Assembly: GCA_001600095.1 (NCBI GenBank)
Contig: BCIX01000001.1
Coordinates: 6,473,198-6,537,197 of the forward strand
DNA length: 64,000 bases
Source of the DNA: Bullera alba
Lineage: Eukaryota > Basidiomycota > Tremellomycetes > Tremellales > Bulleraceae
Reading direction: 5' to 3'
Shown piece after piece: positions 23,206 to 34,600 of this stretch (within the stretch, counting starts at the first letter, position 1; each line of letters opens with the position of its first letter). The notes under the pieces are model-generated. The model worked only from the letters and a program-made list of their open reading frames with translations. It had not been told where the DNA came from and ran no database searches. Position numbers and translations under genes: made by a program.

Positions 23206-25656
23206 ATGTCTGCCTCGCAATATACCTGTGAGTCCTCGGTCTCAACTGTCAAAGCCTAGCTCGAGCTAACGTCGCTATAGTCCGGGCACAGAAGACATCT
23301 GGTGTAGCTATCGAACCATCATGGCAGCCCACGGCCCAAATCCCCAGGTATGTCTTCCGGCGCGATGACCTCAATAGAGAGCTGACACTGTTCAGTGATA
23401 CTGCCGCGGTGAAGAACTATGCCTACTCGCCAGATGGAGAGTGGCTAGCGTATGCCACGGCTTCGAGGTGAGCTAGATCTGAAACCACTTGCTCTCAGTA
23501 ACTGATAGCTCCCCTGTCCATAGCGTCCAGCTGCTACCCTCGTCGTCGAGCTCGACGACACCGTCCAAGGAGATTGCCCAGACTGGTGTTGTTGCGCTGT
23601 CCTTTTCTCCCCTGTCCTCGACGCTTTTTACTTTCGAAAGACCCGTCAAATCCGACACGGACGTCCACAAGAATGTGAAGGCTTGGAATGTGACGTCTGG
23701 CGAGGAAGTTGGTTCATGGTACCAGAAGTCTCTGGAGGACTGGTGTGTAGATTCTGCAGTGTCAACTCAGTACCGCACTGACTCGTTCTCAGGACCCCTC
23801 TGATCACCTCTGACGAGACACACATGATCCGATCGACTCAATCCGACATTCTGTTCTTCACACCCCCTCTGGTGCCCCGGCCCAATCTAAGGCTGAAGAT
23901 TGATGGAACGATTCGAGGTCTATACCTCTCGAAACCAGCTTCGTTGCCCGAGGGCACCACATCCGTCAAACCTGTCAAAGAGGCTTCAGAACCCGCGCTG
24001 GCCGTATGGGTTGGAGAGAAGAAGGGTGCACCCGCCAGCGTCGCGCTGTATACTCTCTCGAGTCTGCTGGGCAAGAGCACGAAGAGCGCAGAGGGCGGAG
24101 AGGAGAAGACAGAAACGAGGGATATGCCCATGACGACCGCGAGGAAAGCCTTTTACAAGGCGGACAAGCTGTCCATCAAGTGGAACCCCGCCGGAACTTC
24201 TGTAGGTACAACAGCATATGATGTCGCGTGCACCTACTAATCTCAGTCCCAGGCTCTCTTCCTCACGCATACTGACGTGGACGCATCCGGGAAGTCATAC
24301 TACGGCGAGACAAACCTCTACCTAGTCAGTGTGGATGGCTCGTTCGACGGTCTGGTGGATCTAGGTGAGCTGGCATGCGCCATTCGTTGAGCAAGCGCCG
24401 ACAGCTGACACTATCGCAGACAAAGAAGGTCCGATTTACGACTTTGCCTGGAACCCCACCTCTCGCGAATTCGCAGTTTGCTACGGATGTGAGTAATCTC
24501 CTGGATTGTAGTCCGTTTATGTCTAATCAACCGCGTTCAGACATGCCTGCCAAGATCACTCTGTTTGACACCAAGACGAAACCGCTGTACTGCTTTGGCT
24601 CGCATCCTCGGAACTTCATCTCGTATCAGCCTCAAGGAAAGCTTTTGCTTACCGCGGGTTTCGGCAATCTGGCCGGAGGTGTCGATGTGTGGGATGTCAG
24701 TACGAGGAACAAGATTGCCGAATTCAAGTGAGCTACTCGGCGAGGAGAACACTTGCTATAGAGCTGATCATGCACTACAGGGCGTCGAATTCCTCGCATT
24801 GCGAGTGGTCCCCTTGCGGCCGGTATATCCTGACTGCGACGCTGTCACCCAGATTGCGAGTCGACAACGGCGTCAAGATCTGGTGGTGCGGCGGTCAGCT
24901 ATTGCATATCCACCCTCAGGAGGAGTTGTACCAAGCATCATTCAAGCCAGTCAAGTTATCTGCCGTTCAACCATTCCCAGCCGTTGCGCCCAAAGCCCCA
25001 GAACCAAACGAGAGCGTGGCGTTGTACAGACCCAAGGGCGAGACTTCCAATGGAGGTGAGCTATTCGGTTTGCTTGTTGACTTAGAGCTCACACGCGCTT
25101 GTAGCCGAGGCCAAGCCTGCGGGAGCTTACCGACCCCCTGGAGCCCGTGGCACAGCCGCATCGGACGCGTACAAGCGAGATGGCGACTCCGGCCCTTCGT
25201 CCGGCACCTCTACCCCAACGCCCATGTTCAAGGGAGGCAAGCCGGCACAGCGATACGTCCCGGGACAATCGATTCCAGGGGCGCCTCCAGCTAGTACTCC
25301 AGAGGACAAGAAGAAGCGGGTGAGGAGCAAGCGCCCCATGAAGGAGGCAGCGGAGGAGAAGCCAAAGGAGAACGGAGCGACCAATGGCTTGGAGAAGAGC
25401 GTCGAGACGCTGAAGGTCGCAGAAGAGGATGATGCGTCCGCGAAGAAGATCAGGAATTTGAACAAAAAGGTCAGTCGCCAGCGGGGATCGTAGGAGTCTA
25501 GGAAGCTGATAGTAGTCCTAGCTCAAAGCCATCGAGGACCTCAAAGCCAAGATCAAGGCGGGAGAGCAGTTGGAGAAGACGCAATTGAAGAAGATTGAGA
25601 CTGAGGCAGAGGTCAGGTCGGAGATCGAGGCACTGGGCGGTGTGCCGGGAGCATAG
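23206..25656 (+). CDS. Eukaryotic translation initiation factor eIF2A
   Basis: eIF2A is a nine-bladed beta-propeller protein linked to non-canonical Met-tRNA delivery to the 40S subunit. Spliced exons start MSASQYTFRAQKTSGVAIE (ATG 23206) and run through propeller strands YAYSPDGEWLAYA, KVKAWNVTSGEE-like, DKEGPIYDFAWNPTSREFAV, YGYMPAKITLFDTK, NFISYQPQGKLLLTAGFGN and HCEWSPCGRYILTATLSPRL, the diagnostic eIF2A block, followed by VDNGVKIWWCGG. The C terminus has the expected linker, GGKPAQRYVPGQSIPGA, and ends in the helical region KIRNLNKKLKAIEDLKAKI to ALGGVPGA. About 640 residues over about nine exons. Very high confidence from the whole-length match. Confidence 0.95.
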
Positions 25657-25979
25657 ATGCCGAGCGCAGTCATCCCTGCTGCCCTCTTTGTCTTTGGAGA
25701 CAATGATTTGTCGTAGGGACTTCCATAGCATTGATGCAATAAATCCTTCATCGGTCTATCAGGCAAAGCCGGCAAAGAGTCTGACTGGACCGAGATATCG
25801 AAGTCGCCAAGGAAGATAGTAAAGATTATACCATGCAATATGCGAGCAACTACACCCAGCGAGCCGCTCTTCCGTCTATATATACGAAGGACCTGTGGCT
25901 AATGTAGCCTCCGTGTAATGTGTCGTGATGCGCCTCTCCTCCGAACCCTACATCGTCGTGTCCAGCTCGAACATGCCGG
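25657..25979. other. Tail-to-tail spacer between eIF2A and the SERF gene
   Basis: Convergent 3' UTRs. Contains an AT-rich TATATATA at about 25879. No gene seen. Confidence 0.5.
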
Positions 25980-26545
25980 TCACTTCGCTTTGGCCGGAGG
26001 CTTAGCCGTCGTATTCGGTGTTTCACCGGCTTCAGCTGCTTTCTTGGCCTATGATCAGGATGTCAGGTGAGCTGAGAGTCTTTCCGACCGCACAGTAGGC
26101 AAATTGCGCATCACTTACGGCTATTCTGATCGGAGAGGCAATGAGTTAGTCAACACATCCTCACGATACGTCCGAGCCCACCGCTTCTCCCTTATGAGCA
26201 TCTGACACTCACTTCTCCTGCAGAGCCTTGGCGTTGCTATGGTCTCATTATCAGCTTGTGATCCAGTATCGCGCCTGTCCTCGATAGAGAGTCTCGCACT
26301 CACGCTTCATTCCTTTGTTGCACATTTCCAGTCTGTTTCTTTCCCTCTGCGGCCCTAGCACTTTGTCAGACGCAGTCGAAGCGATGGGGAGGATGCCAGC
26401 TGCGATTCATGGAGCCTAGCTGATGGCGACGACTCACTTCGCCTTGTTGGCTTTCTCTCTAGCCTTTTCACGCTGGTTACCACCTGTCCGGAGTCAATAG
26501 CGGTCTCGCGTTGGTACACTCGATCGCGATGCACTCACGCGTCAT
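25980..26545 (-). CDS. SERF/4F5 family small basic protein
   Basis: SERF (4F5) proteins are tiny, highly charged, disordered proteins that bind RNA and promote amyloid nucleation in animals; fungi carry one short copy. ATG 26545 lies in a 7-nt coding exon that, after the GTGAGT intron, joins to GNQREKAREKANKAK, giving the hallmark start MTRGNQRE. Further exons give AAEGKKQTGNVQQRNEA, NAKALQEKIA and AKKAAEAGETPNTTAKPPAK, with a TGA at 25980. About 65 residues cut into five exons, which is why no single open frame shows it. Exon joins were read by eye and the short internal exon (NAKALQEK) is the least certain. Confidence 0.85.
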
Positions 26546-26998
26546 GATGCTCTACCACTCGCTCGACCACGCACTTGAGCTCTAGTTGCTTGGTCCTGGC
26601 AGGTATGAACACCTTTAACTGGAGTTGACACTGTCGAGGATACTTGAGATCTGCCGAATCGCAGGTTGTTGGGTTCCAGGTGAGCAACTTTTGGCTATTC
26701 GATCGCGCACGTGGCGAGATTGTAATGCGGCCATGACCGCCTCACCCTAGATTCCTGATCCGCCGGCAACTTCGGTCGGTGACGACCAATTGATCAGCAG
26801 TCAGCACGCAAGAGTGCGCAAGTCGCAACAGCACGAGAGACGGCGGTGGTCTCTACAGTCGTCGGGTGAAAATCAACAGACTCCACGCTACGTTGTAGTC
26901 TCCTAGCTCGTTGTCCGATACACCTCTTCGATCTCCGAGACATCTCGGCAGACGAATCATACCAGCTACAGGCTACAGCACCCGGGACTCGAGGCGGC
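26546..26998. promoter_or_regulatory. Divergent promoter between the SERF gene and GSH2
   Basis: 453 bp between two head-to-head start codons. No TATA box. Non-coding as far as can be seen. Confidence 0.45.
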
Positions 26999-28774
26999 AT
27001 GTCCACCTCCACCAAGACACCCAACTCGCTTCCCTCGTGGCCGCCAGAGGTGACCGAGGAGCAGAGAGCACACTTGGTCAACCTCTCAACGACGTACGCT
27101 CTGTCCCACGGCTTCACCCTCCTCCCGCCCAATTCCACAACTCCGCCAACGCATACCATCTCAGCACCGCTATCGCTCTTCCCGACGCCGTTCCCGAAAA
27201 CACTATATGACTTTGTGGTCAAGTTGCAGCCGATCTACAACCTCCTCTATGCGAGAATAGCTCTAGATTGGGAGTTCCTAGATGAGGTTATGGGCAGTGT
27301 CAGTGAGGTGGACGACTTCCAGGGCGAGCTGTGGAGAGGTTGGAAGAAGATCAGGCAGGAGCTAGTCCAGGTGAATGAGCCTCCTGTTCGCTCGGTCATT
27401 TAAGCGAGTTTTTACTGATGCTGTTACAGCCTATACAGCTGGGCTTGTTCCGCTCGGACTATCTGCTACACGATGAGCCGGATAAGCCACTGGAGATCAA
27501 GCAAGTCGAGTTCAACACCATCGCAGCGTCGTTCGGCGCTCTCAGTCAGCGTGCAGGCGAAATGCACCGGTGGGTGAGGATCCATGTGAGCGGAAGGTCT
27601 GTAGCTGACGCTTGGCATAGGTATCTAGCTGCATCAACCGAGTCGTACTTTGGTTCCTCACCGCATTTAGCCAAAGAATCCGCTCTGCCGCACAATGAGT
27701 CGCTCAAACACCTCGCCGCTGGGTTGGCAGAAGGTTGGAAGGCGTATGGCAAGAAAGACGCTGCAATCCTTTTCGTGGTCCAGGACGGTGAGAGGAACGT
27801 GTTTGACCAGCGGTGGTTGGAGTACGAGCTGCTCGAGTCGTGAGTGGCTAGTAAATCCCTTGTCGCCAAGCTTCAGCTGACATTTCGAATCTAGTCATGG
27901 CATCCGCGTGATCAGACATTCCTTTGCCGATCTCTCAGATCTAGCTCAGGTCGACCGATCAGGCAAGACGCTGCTCATCCCATCCCCACTCACGCCCAAC
28001 TCTGCGCCAACAGAGATCGCTGTGATCTACTACCGATCAGCCTACACACCCACCGATTACCCTTCGTCGTCGGAATGGCAAACGCGTATCCTGCTCGAGA
28101 GCTCGAAAGCCATCAAATGTCCATCCATGGCCCTTCAGCTCGCTGGAGCGAAGAAAGTCCAACAGGTGTTAAGCAGCCAGCCCCACCTTCTGGAAGATTT
28201 GCTTTTAAACCCGGAACGACCAAACTTGGGTGCAGACCTGAAAATCGCAGAAAAGGATATAGAGGATTTACGAAAGACGTGGATCGGCCTCTGGCCCATG
28301 GACGAGAGTATCCTCGGGAGAGAAGCGTTGGAACTTGCCATGACCCAGTCGGAGCGATTCGTACTCAAGCCCCAGAGGGAAGGGGGCGGTAATAACATCT
28401 ACAAAAAGGACATTCCGCCCTTCCTCAAGGATCTGTCCAAACAGGGGAACCATGCGAAAGAGGGGTATATCCTCATGGAGCTGATCAAGCCTCCGCCCGG
28501 ATTGCACAACTGGTTATTGAAGGGTGGCGAGACTTCAGCGAGGGATGCAGATGTGGTTTCGGAATTGGGAGTGTATGGCGTAGCGCTGTTCGGAGGGAAG
28601 GATGAGAGTAAAGGCGTGAACCTTAGAGCCGGCACTTTGCTCAGAACAAAGGGCAGAGAGAGTGATGAGGGTGGAGTGGCTATAGGTGAGTTAATTCCAG
28701 TATTGCGATTGCCGTGTACGACTGATGTGAGCGCTATAGGTATAAGCTCGATCGATAGCCCATTGTTGATATGA
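26999..28774 (+). CDS. GSH2: Glutathione synthetase
   Basis: Joins glycine to gamma-glutamylcysteine in the second step of glutathione synthesis. ATG 26999 gives MSTSTKTPNSLPSWPPEVTE. Conserved blocks follow in order: LPPNSTTPPTHTISAPLSLFP, LQPIYNLLYARIALDWEFL, LGLFRSDYLLHDE, IKQVEFNTIAASFG (substrate site), VVQDGERNVFDQRWLEYEL, IYYRSAYTPTDYPS, CPSMALQLAGAKKVQQVL, the ATP-grasp loop FVLKPQREGGGNNIY, and YILMELIKPPP. The last intron joins EGGVAIG to ISSIDSPLLI and a TGA at 28774; the usual family end is EGGVAAGxxVLDSPxL, so the join is right. About 505 residues with four introns. Confidence 0.95.
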
Positions 28775-28865
28775 AAGTTCGGAGCCAAGGCAATGACGTC
28801 TCGAAGCGCGAAATAGAACATACATGCATTGTCGTATACATCCGCGGGTTCGTTAGCATGGGAGG

Positions 28866-30312
28866 TCATTTGATGAGTCTTGCGGCCGCTTCGTAAAATG
28901 GTTGAGCTAGAGGACCGTCGGGCTTGAAGGAGAGGGTGAGGAGAAGTCTGCAGGCGCTGGTGACGATGTGATCTGGTGCTGTATGGCATTCTTGAGATCT
29001 TGAAACCACTGTTCGCGACGTCCTCTCTTGACGGCACGGCCGAGGTGGTCCGAGCTGCAACCTGTGTACGGGATCTTGGAGGCGGGGTATCGGAATGAAC
29101 TCAGACTTGGCGAGCGGTCTTGAAGAGCTTCTTGGTCTGCTTGATGATGGGGCCTGGGTCTAATATGGTCTACGAGGAGTGATTGTCAGGAACGCTCATA
29201 ACTGAATTACGGATACGGACCTGTATGTGCTCTTGGGCTTTAGCTATCTGGCTCTTCTGACTAGCATCGAACCTGGCAATAGCGGCTCGTATGACTTCGA
29301 GCCGTGCATCCGCTGCGAGGGTCAGCACGAGACGCAGGGAGACTGCACTTACCATCTTTCGCCATGCGCGTAGTCATGTCAATCATAGCTTTGTGGTCTT
29401 CATACAATGCGTTCATCGAGACGGACATGTCGAGCGTGGATTTCTTGAAAGGTCAGTCTTGCTGTCCGTTGATGTATTGGTGTATGATATGTGAGAAGGT
29501 AACTCACGGTCTTGAAGTCGAACGATCTCATCAGATCGTCCTGGGCCTTCTGATCATCCTCACACCTCTGCATGAGGAATTGATACATCAGTCGGACAGT
29601 CTGCACTCTGAACATAATGTCAATAACCTTCTCGCATACGATGCAGCGGTGGAAGCGATGGATCACTCACTTGGCAACGCCTAACGGTCCGGCAGATATC
29701 GCCTCGAATTGCTTCTTGGCCTCCCCGCAACCCGTCTCGAATCTCGCCAACAGTTGCCCGAACTCGTCATTCTCCTTCTCCTTCGCTTGTTTCGACATGG
29801 TGCTGGCTAAGTGAATCAAAATTAGGATTCCATTAGCTACTTGGTGATAGAGACTCACTCTTTAGCTTCTTCCTTATGCCGGAAACGATGGCTTCGACTC
29901 TGCAAACAGTCAGCTTACACGCAAATGGGCGCTTACTGTCGAAGCTGATCAGACCTACTGCGATCCTGCACCGGGACTGGAAGACTCTACGGCTTCCACC
30001 TTCCTCTTCCTTCCTTTTGCGACTTTCACGTCGACCTCCATGTCTTCTTGATCGTCGTCCTCTCCCTCACTCTCTTCCTTTTCCTCCTCTTGTGCAGACT
30101 CAGCATCGGAGTCATCGTCAGGCTTTGGTGGATTTCTGGTGGACCTTTTGGGTCTATGCGAGTATGTCGCTGGCAGGGACTTGCGCGCAGCTTTCTTCGA
30201 GGTTTGTGCAGGTGATCGAGCGGGGTTCGGCTCGCTCGTTCTCCCCTTCTTCGCTACGAGGTGTCAGCTTGGCTCCGATCCTCAAATACACAGCTGTTGA
30301 CTTACGCGGCAT
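28866..30312 (-). CDS. Uncharacterised acidic/basic protein with coiled-coil helices, probably nuclear
   Basis: I do not recognise this gene. ATG 30312 is followed by a first intron and an exon encoding a basic stretch (SKKAARKSLPATYSHRPKRS), an acidic run (DDDSDAESAQEEEKEESEGE) and a KGRKRKVEAV signal-like motif. Later exons give VEAIVSGIRKKLK, KQAKEKENDEFGQLLARFE, YQFLMQRCEDDQKAQDDL, DMSVSMNALYEDHKAMIDMT and RAAIARFDASQKSQIAKAQ, a mostly helical series that should form coiled coils. The chosen end (AQPFYEAAARLIK, TGA 28866) keeps the phase after TARQ; another reading would stop at about 28910. About 370 residues over seven or more exons. Composition suggests a chromatin or kinetochore-type protein, but that is inference. 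Confidence 0.6.
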
Positions 30313-30586
30313 ATCAACCGATCGATAGGCGAGTCTTGTGTCTACGTCGATAGCTTCGAGAGGGTTGATCAGGTGTCAAAGTACTTACGCTCACTGATCC
30401 ACCTTCCTCTCCGATGCTGACGGGATCAAGTCGATTTGCCAATTTGCCACCCGACATGAGGGAAAAATCAGACGCGTGCTCGCGATCTCGACGCGTTCAA
30501 GAGCAGTCCATCACTTGGAAACTATTCCTTGCAACATTAGCTCTATCTCGCAATAGAGTCTCACGCCGCCTCTTCACCGGAACAGC

Positions 30587-33500
30587 ATGTCGGATCAAGT
30601 GGAAACAGCGACTCAGCCACACTTTGAGCCCCAGTTCGAGCCGCTCGGGTTGTTCGACTTTGTGGACCCCGTCGAATCGAATCAAGATGAACCAGAGAGT
30701 TCCACGACCATCACGGTCCAGAAGAGGACTGTGACAGGAGATGGCGGAAAGAGTGAAGATCTTCTGGCGGAGCTTGCTATGATGGAGAGTGAGAGAGCGA
30801 CTCAGAAGACCTGGATGGACTCGGCGCCTGAAATGCCTGATTTCGAAGAAGAGCCCGAGGATTGGGATATGGAAGAGGAACTGCCAGCCAACAAGACGAG
30901 TGCAATATCCAACGTTGCATCTACTCAAACGATACCGAAGCGGAGTGAAGCTCCATCCCTGGGAAGTATGACCTTTGGCGAGTCCAACATCCTAGACTTT
31001 GAGAGACCCATAGCATCTTGTAAGTGATACAAAAAAGAGCTTAGCCTGCCTTCCTGCTGACAGACACAGCATCCCGAGTGACATACACGCCAGCACCGGA
31101 GTCACTCCCTCTAGCTGTGGAGATGGGTAGATGTACGCTGCCTCCGCTATCAGCCGAGACGGCTTCTGGGAGCATCATCTCCTTCAACAGACGTAACAAG
31201 TTGAAAACGACCTCGGCTATCGTCAGTGCAGCTGGAGGAACACGATGCTGCTGGTTAGCTGACTAAGGACATAGGATGATCTGGATAGGAACTCTGTTGG
31301 AACGGTCGACCTCCTGTCAGAGCCATTACACCATCTCAAGTTCGAGGTCCAGGAGATGAGGATGAAAGAGAGGAACATGAAGTTAGTCGTCTGTCAGGAA
31401 CGTTTTGTGCTAGCATCTAACCATTTACAGGGCTCAGCAGAAGAAGGAACGAGAGGCGCGGCAAGTCAAGATCACTACGACTTCTTCCATGACCATGTGG
31501 GTCGACAAGTACAGACCAAAGCAGTTCACGGATCTGTTAGGGGAGGAGGTGTGTAGCTGTCCCGCTTGGTATTCATCGTGGAGTGATAGCTAACCTTGGG
31601 ATAGAGAGTCCATCGAGACGTGATGGGCTGGCTGAAGGAGTGGGACAAGTGCGTGTTCAAGCGAGCCAATCCTCCAAAGAAAAGGCGGTACAACGAAGAG
31701 GAGGAGGAGGAGGTATATGTGAGCTGGAACCGTGGCTACGTACTGTTACTTGTCCATTGACTGATCTCATCCACAGTTCGATTCCCTTGGCCGTCCTCGA
31801 GAACGGGTTCGTCTTTCTCCTGTTGCTCTCCGAGGTCGAGCTGACCCTCCCTCTCAGATACTGCTACTCTCCGGACCGCCGGGGTATGGAAAAACCACTT
31901 TGGCTCACGTCGTCGCCAAGCAGGCTGGATACAAGACGCTCGAAATCAACGCCTCGGATGACCGGAATGCGGGGACCGTGACGACACGGATCAAAAATGC
32001 TTTAGACGCTGGTAGCGGGCTGAACAGCGATAGACCTACTTGTGTGATCATCGACGAGATTGACGGCGCCAGCGGCGGTGGAGACGCAGTGAGTGATGTC
32101 AATGGCCCGGGCGAATGTCGATACTCATGACATCGCAGAGCTTTGTCAAAAGCTTGATCAAGCTCATTCAGGATATACCCGCGAGGAAGAAGTGTGAGTA
32201 ATGTTCATGGGTCCAGCGTTATTTATACGCTGATATCCTGATAGCGAATACACCGGCAAGACCACTAAGACGACCAATCATCTGTATCTGCAACGATCTG
32301 TGAGTCTTTAGGTGATCATAGATTGGAGACTGACGTTTGAGTCTAGGTATGCCGCATCTCTCAGGCCTTTGCGGCCATTTGCCCGGATAGTTCGGTTCAA
32401 AAAGCCACAAGCGCAATTCTTGGTCAAGCGACTTCGCGAGATCTGCGAGCGGGAGACACTCACCGCGGATCTAAGGGTGCTAACGACCTTGGTGGAGATT
32501 ACTACTGGAGATGTACGGAGCTGTCTGAATACTCTTCAAGTGAGTCCTCAGATCGTTGGCAGGACTGACTGAGTACCAGTTCATCAAGTCAAAATCCACG
32601 ATCGTCACAGACGACGCCATCAAATCCTCGGCTGTAGGCCTGAAAGATTCCGGAACGACATTACAATCCACCTGGAACAGCCTATTCATACCAATCTCGG
32701 CCAAAACTCGTCGAAAGCAGAGCGGGATCGATAATGGGAAATACGTCAAGCGTCTCATCGACACAGTCTTCTCATGTGGTGATTACGACAAGCTGTTGAT
32801 TGGCCTCTTTGAGCATTACCCGAATCTGAAACCGCTGGACGCTTCGCTGGGCAACTTGACGAAACTACACGACTGGCTTGCATACTACGACAGAGTGTCG
32901 GGCAGGGTCAATGAGAGCCAGGTGTTCGAGTTGATGGGATACTTGCCCTATGCTATAGTGCCGTGGTACAGCCATCTTGCGGCACCTGCCAATACCACCA
33001 AACCAACAGAATGGCCCAAGGCGGACTACGAGGTGGGTAATGAGTGTGATCTGATGACGAGAAAGCTGACGCGTTGGCTCTAGTGCTACCAAGCTAGGAC
33101 GGTCAATGAGGAAGTCTCGACATCGTTCAAATCCGCTATTCCACCAATCTTGCGGTCTATGTTCACAAGTAGCACAGCGATAACGGAGCTCATTCCCCTT
33201 CTGATGCGTATCATCACGCCGCCTCTGAAGCCAGTGAGTACATCGAAAGATGGGTGAGATCCTCCTGACCAGCATAGGTCAACGCAAATATAGTCAAGAG
33301 CGGGGAGCGAGCTGTCCTGGAGCGGCTCGTGGAGCTGCTTATCCCGCTTGGTTTGAGCTTCTGGCAGGAGAAAAGCGAGAGTGGTCAGCCTATGATGCGG
33401 CTCGAACCGTAAGTGATACTGATCCACAGCTGTATCCAATGCACTGATGATCATCTCACAGGCCCATCGATGTCTTCATACACTACGATGGGAAGAGAGC

Positions 33501-34108
33501 AGATGATATCGTTGCGTCGAGGTTCGCTGTGCGCCAGCTGGTCGCTCAGGCCGTGAGTATGGTGCATAATGGCCATGGACGATGCTAACCTAGATGGCAG
33601 ATGGACGCCGAGGTGGCTCGACGGAGAGGCGGGGCGGAGACTGTGGCTACGACCGGCGCAGCGCAGTACAAGGGTGCCTACGGAGCTGCTAAGTGAGTCT
33701 TGATCGGAGCCCTCCCGTCATCGCTAGGCTAAGCGCTGATCAAACGAGTAGAAAGGGACAAATGAAAAAGCCCGATACGGGCGACGGCGAAGTGGTGAGT
33801 CTGACTGGTCTGACCCAGCATTTTTCGTTATCTAGGGTGAATGGTTGCTGATAGAGAATAGATTGCGACGGACTTTTTCGGTCGGGTCTTGGTCAAGACG
33901 CTACCTGTCGACGTCGAGGGTGAGCAGTGGAGCAAGATATGACAGCAGTGACGTGATACCGAGTGCTGACTTGATCCGCGTAGTCGATGACGTGTTCACA
34001 GAAAGCGCACCAGTGCAGCCGAACAAGAAGTTCAAGGCGGTGTACAAGTTTCACGAAGGGTCTTCGAGCGCAGTGAGAAAGAACATCAAGATGAGCGCCT
34101 TGATGTGA
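30587..34108 (+). CDS. CTF18: Chromosome transmission fidelity protein 18, large subunit of the alternative clamp loader
   Basis: Ctf18 replaces Rfc1 in an RFC complex that loads PCNA and supports sister-chromatid cohesion and the replication checkpoint. ATG 30587 opens an acidic N-terminal region (PEMPDFEEEPEDWDMEEEL). The AAA+ core starts at MWVDKYRPKQFTDLLGEE and has Walker A LLSGPPGYGKTTLAHVVA, TLEINASDDRNAGTV, Walker B CVIIDEIDGA and sensor 1 RPIICICNDLYAASLRPL, then ITTGDVRSCLNTLQF. The C-terminal collar includes LFEHYPNLKPLDASL and HDWLAYYDRVSGRV. The end has the conserved Ctf18 module DFFGRVL and FKAVYKFHEGSSSAVRKNIKM before a TGA at 34108. Roughly 900 residues across about fourteen introns. 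Its heteromeric partner family member (RFC small subunit) lies at 57.2 kb. Confidence 0.93.
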
Positions 34109-34360
34109 GCGGGGGACCTGGGGCTTGGAAAAAGGCGGCGACGTGTCGACTACAACGCAGGCGGGCCAGTTGTGTGCTCTATCAGTCTCAGTCTTGCACT
34201 CCCACGCAGACTAAAATCTCTGTCATTAGGCGGCCCAGCTGGGTGTATTAAGCACTCGATTGTCTGCCGAGTGTCGATCTTCATGTCATCAAGCGCTCGG
34301 AGGCTCGCGCTTCACCCTGATTAGCTGATTGAGCTTATCGTGCATTCCTTGTTGGGCTTC

Positions 34361-34413
34361 TTGCTGCCTCTTGCTGCCTCTTGTAGCTCCTCTTGTAGCT
34401 CCTCTTGTAGCTG
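34361..34413. repeat. Two adjoining short tandem repeats (10-bp and 12-bp units)
   Basis: TTGCTGCCTC occurs twice (34361-34380), immediately followed by TTGTAGCTCCTC two full times and a third copy that breaks after nine bases. The two units share the TTG..GC core, so one may derive from the other. Confidence 0.85.
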
Positions 34414-34550
34414 TCAGCTGCTATCGGTCTCCCGGCCTGCCTCGAGCCTCGCCAGGCCCTGCCAGAGCCTGCCAGGCCTCACCCTGCTCGTTCCTGCTAT
34501 CAGCTGGCCGTGCTCGATAAGCATCTTTCAAGGACCCTGCAATCAGCTGC

Positions 34551-34600
34551 ACCAGGCCGCACCAGGCCCTACCAGGCCCTACCAGGCCCTACCAGGCCGC
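34551..34600. repeat. 10-bp minisatellite, five copies
   Basis: ACCAGGCCCT-type units in perfect register: the outer two copies end in GC, the inner three in CT. Related scattered units (GCCAGGCC, GCCAGAGCC) occur upstream at 34450-34480, so the array looks like the remnant of a larger one. Confidence 0.9.

Noticed and set aside
28399..29037. 212-codon minus-strand frame opposite glutathione synthetase
   Set aside because: Most of it is antisense to the GSH2 ATP-grasp exon. Only the part beyond 28866 overlaps a possible real exon, and that reads better in another frame.
34551..34600. Regular 10-bp array considered as a CRISPR-like repeat
   Set aside because: Units are contiguous with no spacers and no cas genes are present; it is a minisatellite in a eukaryotic genome.
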